The notes under the pieces were generated by a model. It was not told the DNA's origin. It saw nothing but the letters and a program-made list of their open reading frames with translations, and ran no database searches. The position numbers and the translations under genes are program-made. Shown here one piece after another: positions 43,381 through 52,004 of a stretch of DNA of 64,000 nucleotides. This DNA comes from Leptospira_A soteropolitanensis (lineage in GTDB: Bacteria; Spirochaetota; Leptospiria; Leptospirales; Leptospiraceae). The stretch is from assembly GCF_026151335.1 (NCBI RefSeq), contig NZ_JAMQPP010000009.1. The stretch is one strand, 5' to 3'. Position 1 is the first letter of the stretch; every line of letters begins with the position of its first letter.

Positions 43381-45248
43381 ACTTCAATCATAGAACTCTT
43401 TCGTCTAGCATACACAAAGTAAGATCCAACTGCCAAAATAAATCCTGGAAACAAAAATACACCAATCACCCAAGCAACTAACTTTTGATTGTCGGAAAGT
43501 GAAATGGTATCTAGTTCTTCTTTTTTGAGAGGAATTTCTGCAACAGCCGTGTCTTGGAATAAACCTGTGATCGATACAGTTGAAAACTGAGAGTTCATGG
43601 CATATGGGATGAACTGATCAGTAATCCAAGAAGTTCCCGTATGAAGAATGATTTTTCCTGTTTTATCATTGGTTAAGGACATTGGAGTTAGAACGATAGA
43701 GAGAATTTTACTTTCTCTTTTTTCATTTGGATCTAATTTTCCATTTTTATTTTCATCTGAATAAGCTTCGTAACCAGATTCCAGTAAAGTTTCAGACTTA
43801 TACGAATGAGGAGATGGGGCAGTCGCATCGGTTTCCAAATAACCACTGTAAGGGAATAAAATTCCCATATCTTTTTTTTGTAATAAATCAGTGAGTCTGT
43901 GGTCTGGAAAACGTTTTGCCACTACAAACCCTGGTTTTTCATCTCTTTCAATGAGCGGTGAAGATTTAAACTTGAGGCCTGCACTTGCCAACAACCAACT
44001 AAAGTCTTCGTTGCCTTTCGGCTCCATTGTAATAAGAAGTTTTCCATTTTTCTCTAGAACAAATTTGGTTAGTTCTTCCTTAGCTTCCTTGGAAAAAGGA
44101 ACTGTTGGGCCAAGAATCACCAACATTTCTGCATCTTCTGGTAATTTAGAAGGCCAACCTTGCGCAAATCCCCACTCTGCTACTTTAAAATTTAAAAACT
44201 GCAACGATGAAACAAATCGGTTTACTTGTTCGTTCGGCAGAGCTTTAAAAGACATTCCGTATCTTTCCCCATTGGAAACGGTAAAATAAACCTTTTTCTG
44301 TTCGGTCGTGACGTTTAGAAGTGCACCAACTAACTTCCGCTCTAGATCCTCTAAATCTTTAGGTTCTTTTGCAATAACACGCTCTTCCACAAAAGGAGTA
44401 CCAGATGAGAGTAAAGATTGTTTCTTCGAACGAACAAAGATGGTTCCATTGGAAACCTGACCAAACTCTTTTAATAAATCAACTTCTACATCCGCATTAA
44501 TAAATTGAACAGTGATATGAGAGTTTTCGGCTTTAATTTGGTCCAAAAGTATTTCTATATCGGGGCGAACTCGAGTGAGCGCAAACGCGGACAACTTATC
44601 ACCATTTGCGGGTCCATCTGCTTCTAACGGACGAGGGTAAAATGCAGTGATAGTAACATCTTTTGCGATTGGTTTGATTAGGTTTCTGGAAATTTGGGAA
44701 AGGGAAAATTTTCCCTGACTACTCAAATCGAAGTTATAGTTTCGTTTGATTGCAAAATAGTTAACAGCAACTAAAATGGGAAGAACAAATAGAAATCCTA
44801 AAACAGCATTTTGTAAAAGTGAGCTTTTTGATTTTGCTAAATTACTTTGTGCCTCTAAGGAAGACTTCCCAATCTCGAGTAAGATGATTTGGAGAAGGAA
44901 TACGATAGAAAATAAAACTACACAAAGGAGTAAAAACTCCCTTACTTTTGGAATCGCACTAACCTCTTCATTAAAACCCGAAATCGGTTTTAAATCTAAA
45001 AAATCCCGCAAAACGGAAAACAAAAAAGCTCCGATTCCAAAACTGGCAGCAATATAACGATTTTGATCTTCCTTTCGTAAGCCCTTAGAAAAGGCACGAA
45101 CAATGGTATCGGAAGCCAAAAATAAAAAGATCACTCCTAAAAAAATAATTCTTCTTTTAGGATCTACGACCATACCATCAAACAAGAAGTAGGCGAAAAG
45201 AGAAAATAAACTTACGAAAGGTAAAATTCTATCTGCTGTTAAAAACAT
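43377..45248 (-). CDS. GldG-like ABC-associated membrane protein
   Basis: The 623-residue protein has N-terminal hydrophobic helices (four or five within residues 8-180), a large extracytoplasmic domain (about 190-590; FSLSQISRNLIKPIAKDVTI begins it) and a C-terminal transmembrane helix (about 590-612) with a short basic tail. This is the GldG layout of an ABC-2-type uncharacterised transporter component. Genes for the ABC permease and ATPase lie immediately upstream. In Bacteroidetes GldG is linked to gliding, but similar operons occur widely without gliding; its cargo is unknown. Confidence 0.85.
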   Translation of the reverse strand: MFLTADRILPFVSLFSLFAYFLFDGMVVDPKRRIIFLGVIFLFLASDTIVRAFSKGLRKEDQNRYIAASFGIGAFLFSVLRDFLDLKPISGFNEEVSAIPKVREFLLLCVVLFSIVFLLQIILLEIGKSSLEAQSNLAKSKSSLLQNAVLGFLFVLPILVAVNYFAIKRNYNFDLSSQGKFSLSQISRNLIKPIAKDVTITAFYPRPLEADGPANGDKLSAFALTRVRPDIEILLDQIKAENSHITVQFINADVEVDLLKEFGQVSNGTIFVRSKKQSLLSSGTPFVEERVIAKEPKDLEDLERKLVGALLNVTTEQKKVYFTVSNGERYGMSFKALPNEQVNRFVSSLQFLNFKVAEWGFAQGWPSKLPEDAEMLVILGPTVPFSKEAKEELTKFVLEKNGKLLITMEPKGNEDFSWLLASAGLKFKSSPLIERDEKPGFVVAKRFPDHRLTDLLQKKDMGILFPYSGYLETDATAPSPHSYKSETLLESGYEAYSDENKNGKLDPNEKRESKILSIVLTPMSLTNDKTGKIILHTGTSWITDQFIPYAMNSQFSTVSITGLFQDTAVAEIPLKKEELDTISLSDNQKLVAWVIGVFLFPGFILAVGSYFVYARRKSSMIEV

Positions 45249-45251
45249 GTT

Positions 45252-45983
45252 CTAACCCCTCCATCTCCTGGATTCCAAAACCTTTACGGTAAGATATAAA
45301 AACAAAAATGTTCCACTTAAGAAAAAAACAATCCCAGTCAATGGGACAACCCCTTTAGCAAAAGCGGCAAAGTGTGAAAAAATATGTAGGTGGAAAAGAA
45401 CCTTTCTCGTTGTTGCCTGAAATAGGTGTGAAAAATATCCCACAACCCAAAGTGTCAAAATGATGAGCACCGAAATCAACAGCGATATCATTTGGTTTTT
45501 GCCAAGACTTGATCCAAACATTCCAATCGTGAAGGTAAAAACACCTAACAAAAACACGCCGACACTACCTGCAGCTACCATATAAAACGGAGCTTTCCAA
45601 AAAGAGTATAACAACAAAGGAAAGAGTCCGTTGATAAAGATGGTAATGATTCCACAAACAGTAACACCAAAAAGAAATTTACCAAAAACAATTTCCAAAT
45701 CTGTGACTGGAGATGTAAAAAGTAATTCCAAAGTTCCTTTGTTTCTTTCTTCCACAATGGAACCCATTGAAATGATGACCATTGCAATAAGTATTGTTGT
45801 CATAAAGGAAATAAAAGTAATATAGGTTGCTATCTCATAATTGGCAGTACCATTAAAATTTAAAATCATCACGAAGAGTGCATTGAGAAATGCCGTTCCT
45901 CCGAGGACCAATGGTCCCATATAAGTTCCAAAAAATAATCGTAATTCTTTTTTATAGATCCAAACAGCCGTTTGCCAGTTCAT
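45252..45983 (-). CDS. ABC-2 type transporter permease (GldF-like)
   Basis: The 243-residue membrane protein has six hydrophobic helices and the ABC-2 pattern (SIVEERNKGTLELLFTSPVT, the cytoplasmic coupling segment after helix 2). It overlaps the ATPase gene by 4 bases and is 3 bases from the GldG-like gene, so it is the permease of that exporter. The combination ATPase-permease-GldG-DUF4340 is a common envelope module. Confidence 0.9.
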   Translation of the reverse strand: MNWQTAVWIYKKELRLFFGTYMGPLVLGGTAFLNALFVMILNFNGTANYEIATYITFISFMTTILIAMVIISMGSIVEERNKGTLELLFTSPVTDLEIVFGKFLFGVTVCGIITIFINGLFPLLLYSFWKAPFYMVAAGSVGVFLLGVFTFTIGMFGSSLGKNQMISLLISVLIILTLWVVGYFSHLFQATTRKVLFHLHIFSHFAAFAKGVVPLTGIVFFLSGTFLFLYLTVKVLESRRWRG

Positions 45984-46909
45984 ATTTTCTCCATAAAAAT
46001 CTGTTCTAAAGACACTTCTTGTTTTTTTAAAGATTCAATTTGAATTCCAATACTGAGTGCTTTGGAAAACAATGATTCTTTAAATTGTTTTGGATTTGTT
46101 GTTCGAACCAAAAACTGAATTTCTTCTTTGTTGGTTCCAAGTTCGGTCACCGTATCTGATCCACCAAGCACTGATTTCACAAATGTAAGAAGCTCGCTTG
46201 AATCTTTACCAGATAAGCCAACCTCCCATCCAGCTAGACGATTCATTTCTTCCTCTAATCTTGATAAAGAAAGCTCTTGTTTCAAACTTCCTTTGTGTAA
46301 AAATAAAAATTTATCACAAGTTTTATATATCTCAGTTAAGATATGACTTGAGATCAAAACAGTATGATCTCCCGCCAAACTTCGAATTAAATTTCTTATT
46401 TCTACAATTTGTTTTGGATCAAGCCCAGAAATTGGTTCGTCCATAATCACAATCTCAGGATCTCCCAGGATTGCTTGGGCAATTCCCACACGTTTCCGGT
46501 ATCCTAATGACAAAGTACCGATTAACTTATCTTTAACAGCCGTAATGTTAGTTTTTACAAGAACCTTTTCCACTTCTGAAGCAAGTTTCGATTCTTCGAT
46601 CTTTTTGATCCGACCAACGAATTGAAGATATTCCGTGATGGTCATATCTTCGTAGAGAGGAGGAGTTTCGGGTAAATAACCGATTTTCTGTTTTGCCTCC
46701 AAAGGGAAGTCAAAGATAAACTTTCCATCAATCGAAGCATCTCCAGCACTGGGGATCAAATACCCGGTCAGGATTCGAATTGTCGTGGTTTTCCCGGCTC
46801 CGTTGAGTCCCAAAAGACCCACGATTTCGCCTTTTTCTAATTTGAAATTAAGCCCTGAGATGGCTCGTTTTTCGCCGTAAAATTTTGATAAATTGCTGAC
46901 TTGAATCAT
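45980..46909 (-). CDS. ABC transporter ATP-binding protein (GldA-like)
   Basis: The 309-residue protein has Walker A GLNGAGKTTTIR, the signature LSLGYRKRVGIAQ, Walker B IVIMDEPISGLDPKQ and the H-loop histidine in SSHILTE, so it should hydrolyse ATP to drive the adjacent permease. A C-terminal ~80 residues extend beyond the nucleotide-binding domain, as in GldA-type and other drug/lipid exporters. It is the first gene of a seven-gene minus-strand operon; a divergent histidine kinase starts 32 bases away. Confidence 0.95.
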   Translation of the reverse strand: MIQVSNLSKFYGEKRAISGLNFKLEKGEIVGLLGLNGAGKTTTIRILTGYLIPSAGDASIDGKFIFDFPLEAKQKIGYLPETPPLYEDMTITEYLQFVGRIKKIEESKLASEVEKVLVKTNITAVKDKLIGTLSLGYRKRVGIAQAILGDPEIVIMDEPISGLDPKQIVEIRNLIRSLAGDHTVLISSHILTEIYKTCDKFLFLHKGSLKQELSLSRLEEEMNRLAGWEVGLSGKDSSELLTFVKSVLGGSDTVTELGTNKEEIQFLVRTTNPKQFKESLFSKALSIGIQIESLKKQEVSLEQIFMEKI

Positions 46910-46941
46910 AACTCTGGTTTAGTTTTCGTATACCTGCACCT

Positions 46942-48453
46942 ATGAATGAATTTCTGGAAAAAATCAAAAGCTTTTTCAAGGATGAAGACAGCTTTTTTGA
47001 TGCAAAGCAACTTCTGCAACAGAATTGGCACAAATTTGTCCCTCAATACTTCGACAAAATCCTGGAAACTCGCGCAAACGCCGTTTTTGTTTTGGACAAG
47101 AATCTAAATTATACCTACGTGAACTCCGCGGCAGAAAGTATGGTGGAAAAAACCACCAGTCAAATGTTAGGGCAAAACATTTGGAATCTGTTTCCAAACT
47201 TGGATGAATCCGAATTTGGTAAAAAATTATCCGAATCCATCAAAAACCGAGAATCTTTCCAATCCGACGAATTCTTTTTAGAATCAAAAGGATGGTTTGC
47301 AACGCAAGTTTTTCCTCAAGAAAATTTTACAATCCTCATTGCAACAGAAATCACTGCAGAAAAAAACGCTCGAGATAACTATAGTCAAGTTTTAAATAAA
47401 AACAAAGCAATCCTAAGTGCCCTACCGGACAAATTGTACGGAATTAAAAAAGATGGAACCGTGATTGACCACAAAGAATTCCCGGATTTTAAAGGTTGGG
47501 ATTCTTCTCATGAAAGCAATATCAGATTTACCCGAGTGGAAAACTTATTCCCAACAAGGAAAATCTCAGAAATAGAATCGCTCCTAGAGCAAGTTTTAGA
47601 AGTTGGTGGTACAAAAACTTACGAATATTCGATCGAAGATTATGATGGCGAAAAATATTTTGAAGCCAGATTCACAAAAACAGGTGAAGAAGATGTCCTT
47701 GCAATCGTTCGAAATATCACCGAACGTAAAAAAGCTGAGGCCTTAAAAAATGAATTTATTAGTTTAGTAAGTCACGAACTAAGGACTCCTTTAACATCTA
47801 TTAAAGGGTCAATAGATTTACTACTTGCAGGTGTAGCGGGAGAACTTTCCAACCAAACTAAATCCCTTCTAAATATCTGTCGCAAAAACACTCAAAGACT
47901 CGTTCGTTTTGTTACAGACTTACTTGATATTGAAGCTCTTGACTCGGGTAATATTAATTTTAAATTTAGAATCTATCGATTAGAAGAAATCTTACAAAGT
48001 TCTGTAGATGGAATGAGAACTTTTGCAGAACAATACCATGTACTACTTAATTATGATCAAAACTTTCCTTCAACTACTGTTTATGTGGATGAAGACAGAT
48101 TAAATCACTGTATCACCAATCTAATTTCTAATGCAGTGAAATACACACCTAAATTTTCAGAAGTTTATATCACAGTAGTTCCCTCAGAGACACATGCAAA
48201 AATATTGATTAAAGACAACGGTCCAGGAATTGATCCCAATTTTGCACCAAGGTTATTTCATAGGTTTGCTCAGGGAGCACCACCTAAAGATAAACTAGTG
48301 GGGGGTTCAGGTCTTGGACTTTCGATCACGAAAGGGTTTGTAGAAGCGATGAAAGGTAAAATATTTTTTACCTCTGATGATAACGGAACGGTTTTTACTA
48401 TTGAGTTCCCGATTATTAAACCTGGATCTATTCCTTCTGGATACAACCAATGA
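46942..48453 (+). CDS. PAS-domain sensor histidine kinase
   Basis: The 503-residue soluble kinase has no membrane helix. An N-terminal region is followed by one or two PAS-like domains (about 40-140, NAVFVLDKNLNYTYVNSA; and about 145-265). The dimerisation/phosphoacceptor domain has the H-box LVSHELRTPLTS with His278, and the HATPase domain has NLISNAVKYTP, DNGPGIDP and GSGLGLSITKG boxes. It probably senses a cytoplasmic ligand or redox state and phosphorylates the response regulator encoded next (4-base overlap). Confidence 0.93.
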   Translation: MNEFLEKIKSFFKDEDSFFDAKQLLQQNWHKFVPQYFDKILETRANAVFVLDKNLNYTYVNSAAESMVEKTTSQMLGQNIWNLFPNLDESEFGKKLSESIKNRESFQSDEFFLESKGWFATQVFPQENFTILIATEITAEKNARDNYSQVLNKNKAILSALPDKLYGIKKDGTVIDHKEFPDFKGWDSSHESNIRFTRVENLFPTRKISEIESLLEQVLEVGGTKTYEYSIEDYDGEKYFEARFTKTGEEDVLAIVRNITERKKAEALKNEFISLVSHELRTPLTSIKGSIDLLLAGVAGELSNQTKSLLNICRKNTQRLVRFVTDLLDIEALDSGNINFKFRIYRLEEILQSSVDGMRTFAEQYHVLLNYDQNFPSTTVYVDEDRLNHCITNLISNAVKYTPKFSEVYITVVPSETHAKILIKDNGPGIDPNFAPRLFHRFAQGAPPKDKLVGGSGLGLSITKGFVEAMKGKIFFTSDDNGTVFTIEFPIIKPGSIPSGYNQ

Positions 48454-48848
48454 CAGAATCAATTTTAAGACACGTTTTAATTGTTGAGGATGAAGAAGAT
48501 ATTGTAGAAATTCTTCGAATTGCTCTGGAGTTTAATTCCGATTACCAGGTAAGTTTTGCCAAAACAGGACCAGAAGGATTACAAAAGGCAATTATTTTAC
48601 AACCCGACTTAATCTTGTTAGATGTTTTAATGCCAGGAATGAATGGAATGGAACTAATCGAAGAATTAAAAATTTTTCCAGAAACCAAAGAAATTCCTGT
48701 TGCTTTCATTACTTCACGCGTTTTAAAAAATGAAATTTTGGAATACCAGCGAAGAGGGGGTATCGGAGTGATCGAAAAACCCTTTGCCCCTCTTGAGATC
48801 GCCGATAAAATTCAAATTCTCTGGGAAGACTCAAAAAAAAATCGTTAG
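48450..48848 (+). CDS. Single-domain response regulator
   Basis: The 132-residue protein is only a receiver domain: VEDEED holds the acidic pocket, the phosphoacceptor is Asp58 in LILLDVLMPGM, and the conserved lysine is in IEKPFAP. There is no DNA-binding output, so it acts by protein contacts or in a phosphorelay. The start overlaps the kinase stop (ATGA), making them a cognate pair. It ends 2 bases before the convergent PfkB-kinase gene. Confidence 0.94.
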   Translation: MTESILRHVLIVEDEEDIVEILRIALEFNSDYQVSFAKTGPEGLQKAIILQPDLILLDVLMPGMNGMELIEELKIFPETKEIPVAFITSRVLKNEILEYQRRGGIGVIEKPFAPLEIADKIQILWEDSKKNR

Positions 48849-48850
48849 TC

Positions 48851-49852
48851 TTATTTGTCGCTGAAGCCTTCCAAAATTTCGTCTTGTCTACCCATCAAAC
48901 GAACAGACAATCGAGGTCCTACTTCACAAACAATGCGAGAAGCGACATAGTTACCCCAACGTGCTGATTTTTGTGCAGAGTAACCTTGTGTTAATCCATA
49001 CAATACTCCCGCAGCAAAGGCATCACCAGCTCCCGTAGTATCAATTGGTTTTACAGGAAAACCTGGAACCAAAGTTATCTTTCCATTTTCAGCAACATAA
49101 GCTCCTTCTTTACCAGCAGTCATAAAAACCAAAGGACAAAGTTTGGAAATAAAGGTCACCGCTTCTTCTGCAGTTTTTGCACCGCTAATAGCTAAACCTT
49201 CTTCTGTATTACAAAAAATCACATCGACATATTCCTTTGTTAGGTGAATAAATTCTTCCCGCGAACGATTTACACAAAATGGGTCACTATAAGTAAAAGA
49301 AACCTTTACATTGTTTTCTTTAGCGACTTTCATAGTGAGTTCACTTGCTTTTTTGGTAGAATCGCCGTCCCACAAATAACCTTCCACATAAACAAATTTA
49401 CTTTTCTTTAAATTATCTACATCGATGTCATTTGGTCCAAGTGATGTTGATATCGCAAGATTGGTAAGCATAGTTCTTTCTGCATCAGGCGTAGTTAATA
49501 CAACGCAAGTTCCAGTATGACCATTTGAATCTGGTTTGGTTTCAAATAAAACACCTGCGTCTTCCATATCTTTTTTGTAAAATTCACCATAAGTATCATG
49601 GGTGACTTTTCCCGTGTAACAGCAGGTTCCACCTGAATTTGCAATGGCAATCATCGTGTTGGCAGCACTCCCACCGGAGCGAAGTTCTTTCTTTTCATCA
49701 TGAAGATCAGCAAGAATTTGACCTTGTCTGGATTCATCGACAAGAGTCATTACACCCTTAGTGATATTTTGTTTTTCTAAAAAATTGGGACTGATAAAGG
49801 CAATGATATCTACCAAGGCGTTCCCTACGCCGAATACGTCGTAATGCTTCAT
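48851..49852 (-). CDS. PfkB-family kinase, probably adenosine kinase-like
   Basis: The 333-residue protein from the ATG at 49,852 has both PfkB signatures: GGSAANTMIAIANSGGTC near residue 60 and the ATP/catalytic DTTGAGDAFAAGVLYG (catalytic Asp) near residue 280. FGVGNALVDIIAF is the N-terminal strand. The overall length and pattern fit adenosine kinases and similar ribokinases; adenosine is the usual annotation in Leptospira but sugar substrates cannot be excluded. A TTG at 49,891 could extend the protein by 13 residues. Confidence 0.88.
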   Translation of the reverse strand: MKHYDVFGVGNALVDIIAFISPNFLEKQNITKGVMTLVDESRQGQILADLHDEKKELRSGGSAANTMIAIANSGGTCCYTGKVTHDTYGEFYKKDMEDAGVLFETKPDSNGHTGTCVVLTTPDAERTMLTNLAISTSLGPNDIDVDNLKKSKFVYVEGYLWDGDSTKKASELTMKVAKENNVKVSFTYSDPFCVNRSREEFIHLTKEYVDVIFCNTEEGLAISGAKTAEEAVTFISKLCPLVFMTAGKEGAYVAENGKITLVPGFPVKPIDTTGAGDAFAAGVLYGLTQGYSAQKSARWGNYVASRIVCEVGPRLSVRLMGRQDEILEGFSDK

Positions 49853-49934
49853 GGGGACAATGCTTTTTTCCTTTAGGGAATTGACACGCAATTTTCCTAA
49901 TTCAGTTTGGCAGGTACCGAGAAAATACTCTTCA

Positions 49935-52004
49935 ATGGTTTCCAGTTTCAGATTATCAATTCTGCTTTGTTTTAGTTTGACCCCTCTTACCCTTTTTGCT
50001 CAAAACAAAGATACAAAAGAAGTGGAGATTCGAGCAGGGATTGATGCCCAATCAAAAAATTCTAATTTTGCAAAAAACCCAACTGGGTTTCAAAAAGAAA
50101 TTGATTTAACACAAACAAACACCCGCTATATGAGCTTAGCAGACGTTCTCAACCGGGAAGCTGGAGTCCGAGTGAGGCAATATGGAGGACTTGGATCTTA
50201 TTCAACATTATCCTTACGTGGAACCAATCCCAACCAATCTAAAATATATTGGAATGGTGTTCCCATTAACAATTCAATGGGCGGCGAAATCAATTTAGCA
50301 GACCTTCCCTTTGATAATTTAGAAAAAATTGAAATCTATAAATCAGGAACTCCAGCAGGTTTTTCTGGATCTGCGATTGGAGGATCTATTAATTTAATAT
50401 CTAAATCAAAAATAGACAAACCAATCACAAGAATCAATTTGATGGGAGGGAGTTTTAAAACTGCAAAGGCAACTGTCACTCATATGGACCAATTTGCTAG
50501 TGGTTCTTATTTTGTGCAGGCACTCCAAGAAACATCCGACCAAAATTTTAGTTATCTCAATAACAAAGGCACTGTTTTATTTAATACTTACGATGATACG
50601 ATTGACACTCGTCGAAATGCCCAATTCCGCAAAACTGGATTTACAGGGAATCTCTCTCTTGAATTTGGAAAAACAAAAATCAACCTACTGAATGATTACA
50701 TTCACAGAAAACAAGGGTTACCTGGACCGGGAAACAGACAAACTGTTGCAGTAGAACGAGTATTCAGCAAACTTTCTTCTGCAATCACTACAGAAACGAA
50801 TGAATTTCTGCTACAAAATCTAACATTAGAAACAAAAACCTATGGAAACTTTTCAAAAGATGATTTTTTTGATCCTAAATCAGAGTTTAGTTTTGGAACC
50901 CCAAATGCGTATACCAAAACAAACCAATACGGTTTTCAACTCTCACCCACTTTATATTTACTAGAATACAATCAGATTTTCCGAACGTCTTTCCAAACAG
51001 AGCAAGAATTTTTTACGCGATATGAAAAACGATACAACCATGAAACGGAAAGAAAAGAACCCAAGAAACGTCGCGACACTTTAAGTGCTACCTTCCAAGA
51101 TGAAATCAGGCTTTTTTCCAACAGATTATTTTTAGTCCCTCAAGTTCGTTTTGAGCGGTATACGGATCGATTTGGTAAAGATGAAACAAGTGTCCGAAAC
51201 CAACTTCTAGATCTACTAACAGATGTTTTTTATGTTAGACAAGCTTTTACCAACCCAAGTTTCGGGATTAAAATCATTTGGATTAAAAAAGAAAATTTAG
51301 AATTTGGAACTTTGGGCAACATTAGCAAAGACTTTCGTATCCCCACCTTCTTAGAGTTATTTGGAGAAAGAGGCAGTATTGTAGGTAATACAAAACTAAG
51401 GCCAGAACAAAGTAGAAACGGAGATTTTGGGTTTTATCTTAACACGAAACCATTCACAAATTGGAAATTCCAATCAGATATTTCCATTTTTCAAAAACGA
51501 ATTTATGATATGATTTTGTTTTTACCGAATTCTCAATTTACTCTTAGGCCTGAAAATGTTGACCAAGCTCTCATTCGGGGTCTAGAAACAAGCCACAATA
51601 TGATTTGGAACAAAGGAATCAAATTTAACTTTAATTATACATACCAAGATGCAAAAAACTATTCTGAGTCACCGGCATTAAATGGAAAGTATCTACCTCT
51701 TCGATCAAAAAGCCAAGGTAGTGCCCTACTTGCACTTTTTAAAGAATTTGGAGAAATTGGATTGGAATACCAATACATTGGTGCTAATTTTCGAGATAGA
51801 ACCAACGAATATTTAGGATATCTTCCAGCACGACAATTTTGGAATTTGTATCTTCAATACATTCCTTATAAAAACTTAGAAACAGGTAACGAATTAGTTT
51901 TGGGATTCGAGGTTCGCAATTTAACGGACAAACGCGTAGAGGATCTGGTGGGATACCCATTGCCTGGTCGCAGTTATTATTTTACAGGGAGTTACCGATT
52001 CTAA
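49935..52004 (+). CDS. TonB-dependent outer-membrane receptor
   Basis: I start at the ATG at 49,935, which gives a signal peptide ending LTLFAQ. The 689-residue protein has a plug domain (about 45-165) with the typical SLADVLNREAGVRVRQYGG and LADLPFDNLEKIEIYKSG segments, then a 22-strand-type barrel ending GRSYYFTGSYRF, with the C-terminal Phe needed for outer-membrane insertion. BtuB-like or siderophore-type substrate is undetermined. Its TAA overlaps the ATG of the downstream lipoprotein frame (TAATG), implying coupled translation with that gene. Confidence 0.93.
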   Translation: MVSSFRLSILLCFSLTPLTLFAQNKDTKEVEIRAGIDAQSKNSNFAKNPTGFQKEIDLTQTNTRYMSLADVLNREAGVRVRQYGGLGSYSTLSLRGTNPNQSKIYWNGVPINNSMGGEINLADLPFDNLEKIEIYKSGTPAGFSGSAIGGSINLISKSKIDKPITRINLMGGSFKTAKATVTHMDQFASGSYFVQALQETSDQNFSYLNNKGTVLFNTYDDTIDTRRNAQFRKTGFTGNLSLEFGKTKINLLNDYIHRKQGLPGPGNRQTVAVERVFSKLSSAITTETNEFLLQNLTLETKTYGNFSKDDFFDPKSEFSFGTPNAYTKTNQYGFQLSPTLYLLEYNQIFRTSFQTEQEFFTRYEKRYNHETERKEPKKRRDTLSATFQDEIRLFSNRLFLVPQVRFERYTDRFGKDETSVRNQLLDLLTDVFYVRQAFTNPSFGIKIIWIKKENLEFGTLGNISKDFRIPTFLELFGERGSIVGNTKLRPEQSRNGDFGFYLNTKPFTNWKFQSDISIFQKRIYDMILFLPNSQFTLRPENVDQALIRGLETSHNMIWNKGIKFNFNYTYQDAKNYSESPALNGKYLPLRSKSQGSALLALFKEFGEIGLEYQYIGANFRDRTNEYLGYLPARQFWNLYLQYIPYKNLETGNELVLGFEVRNLTDKRVEDLVGYPLPGRSYYFTGSYRF

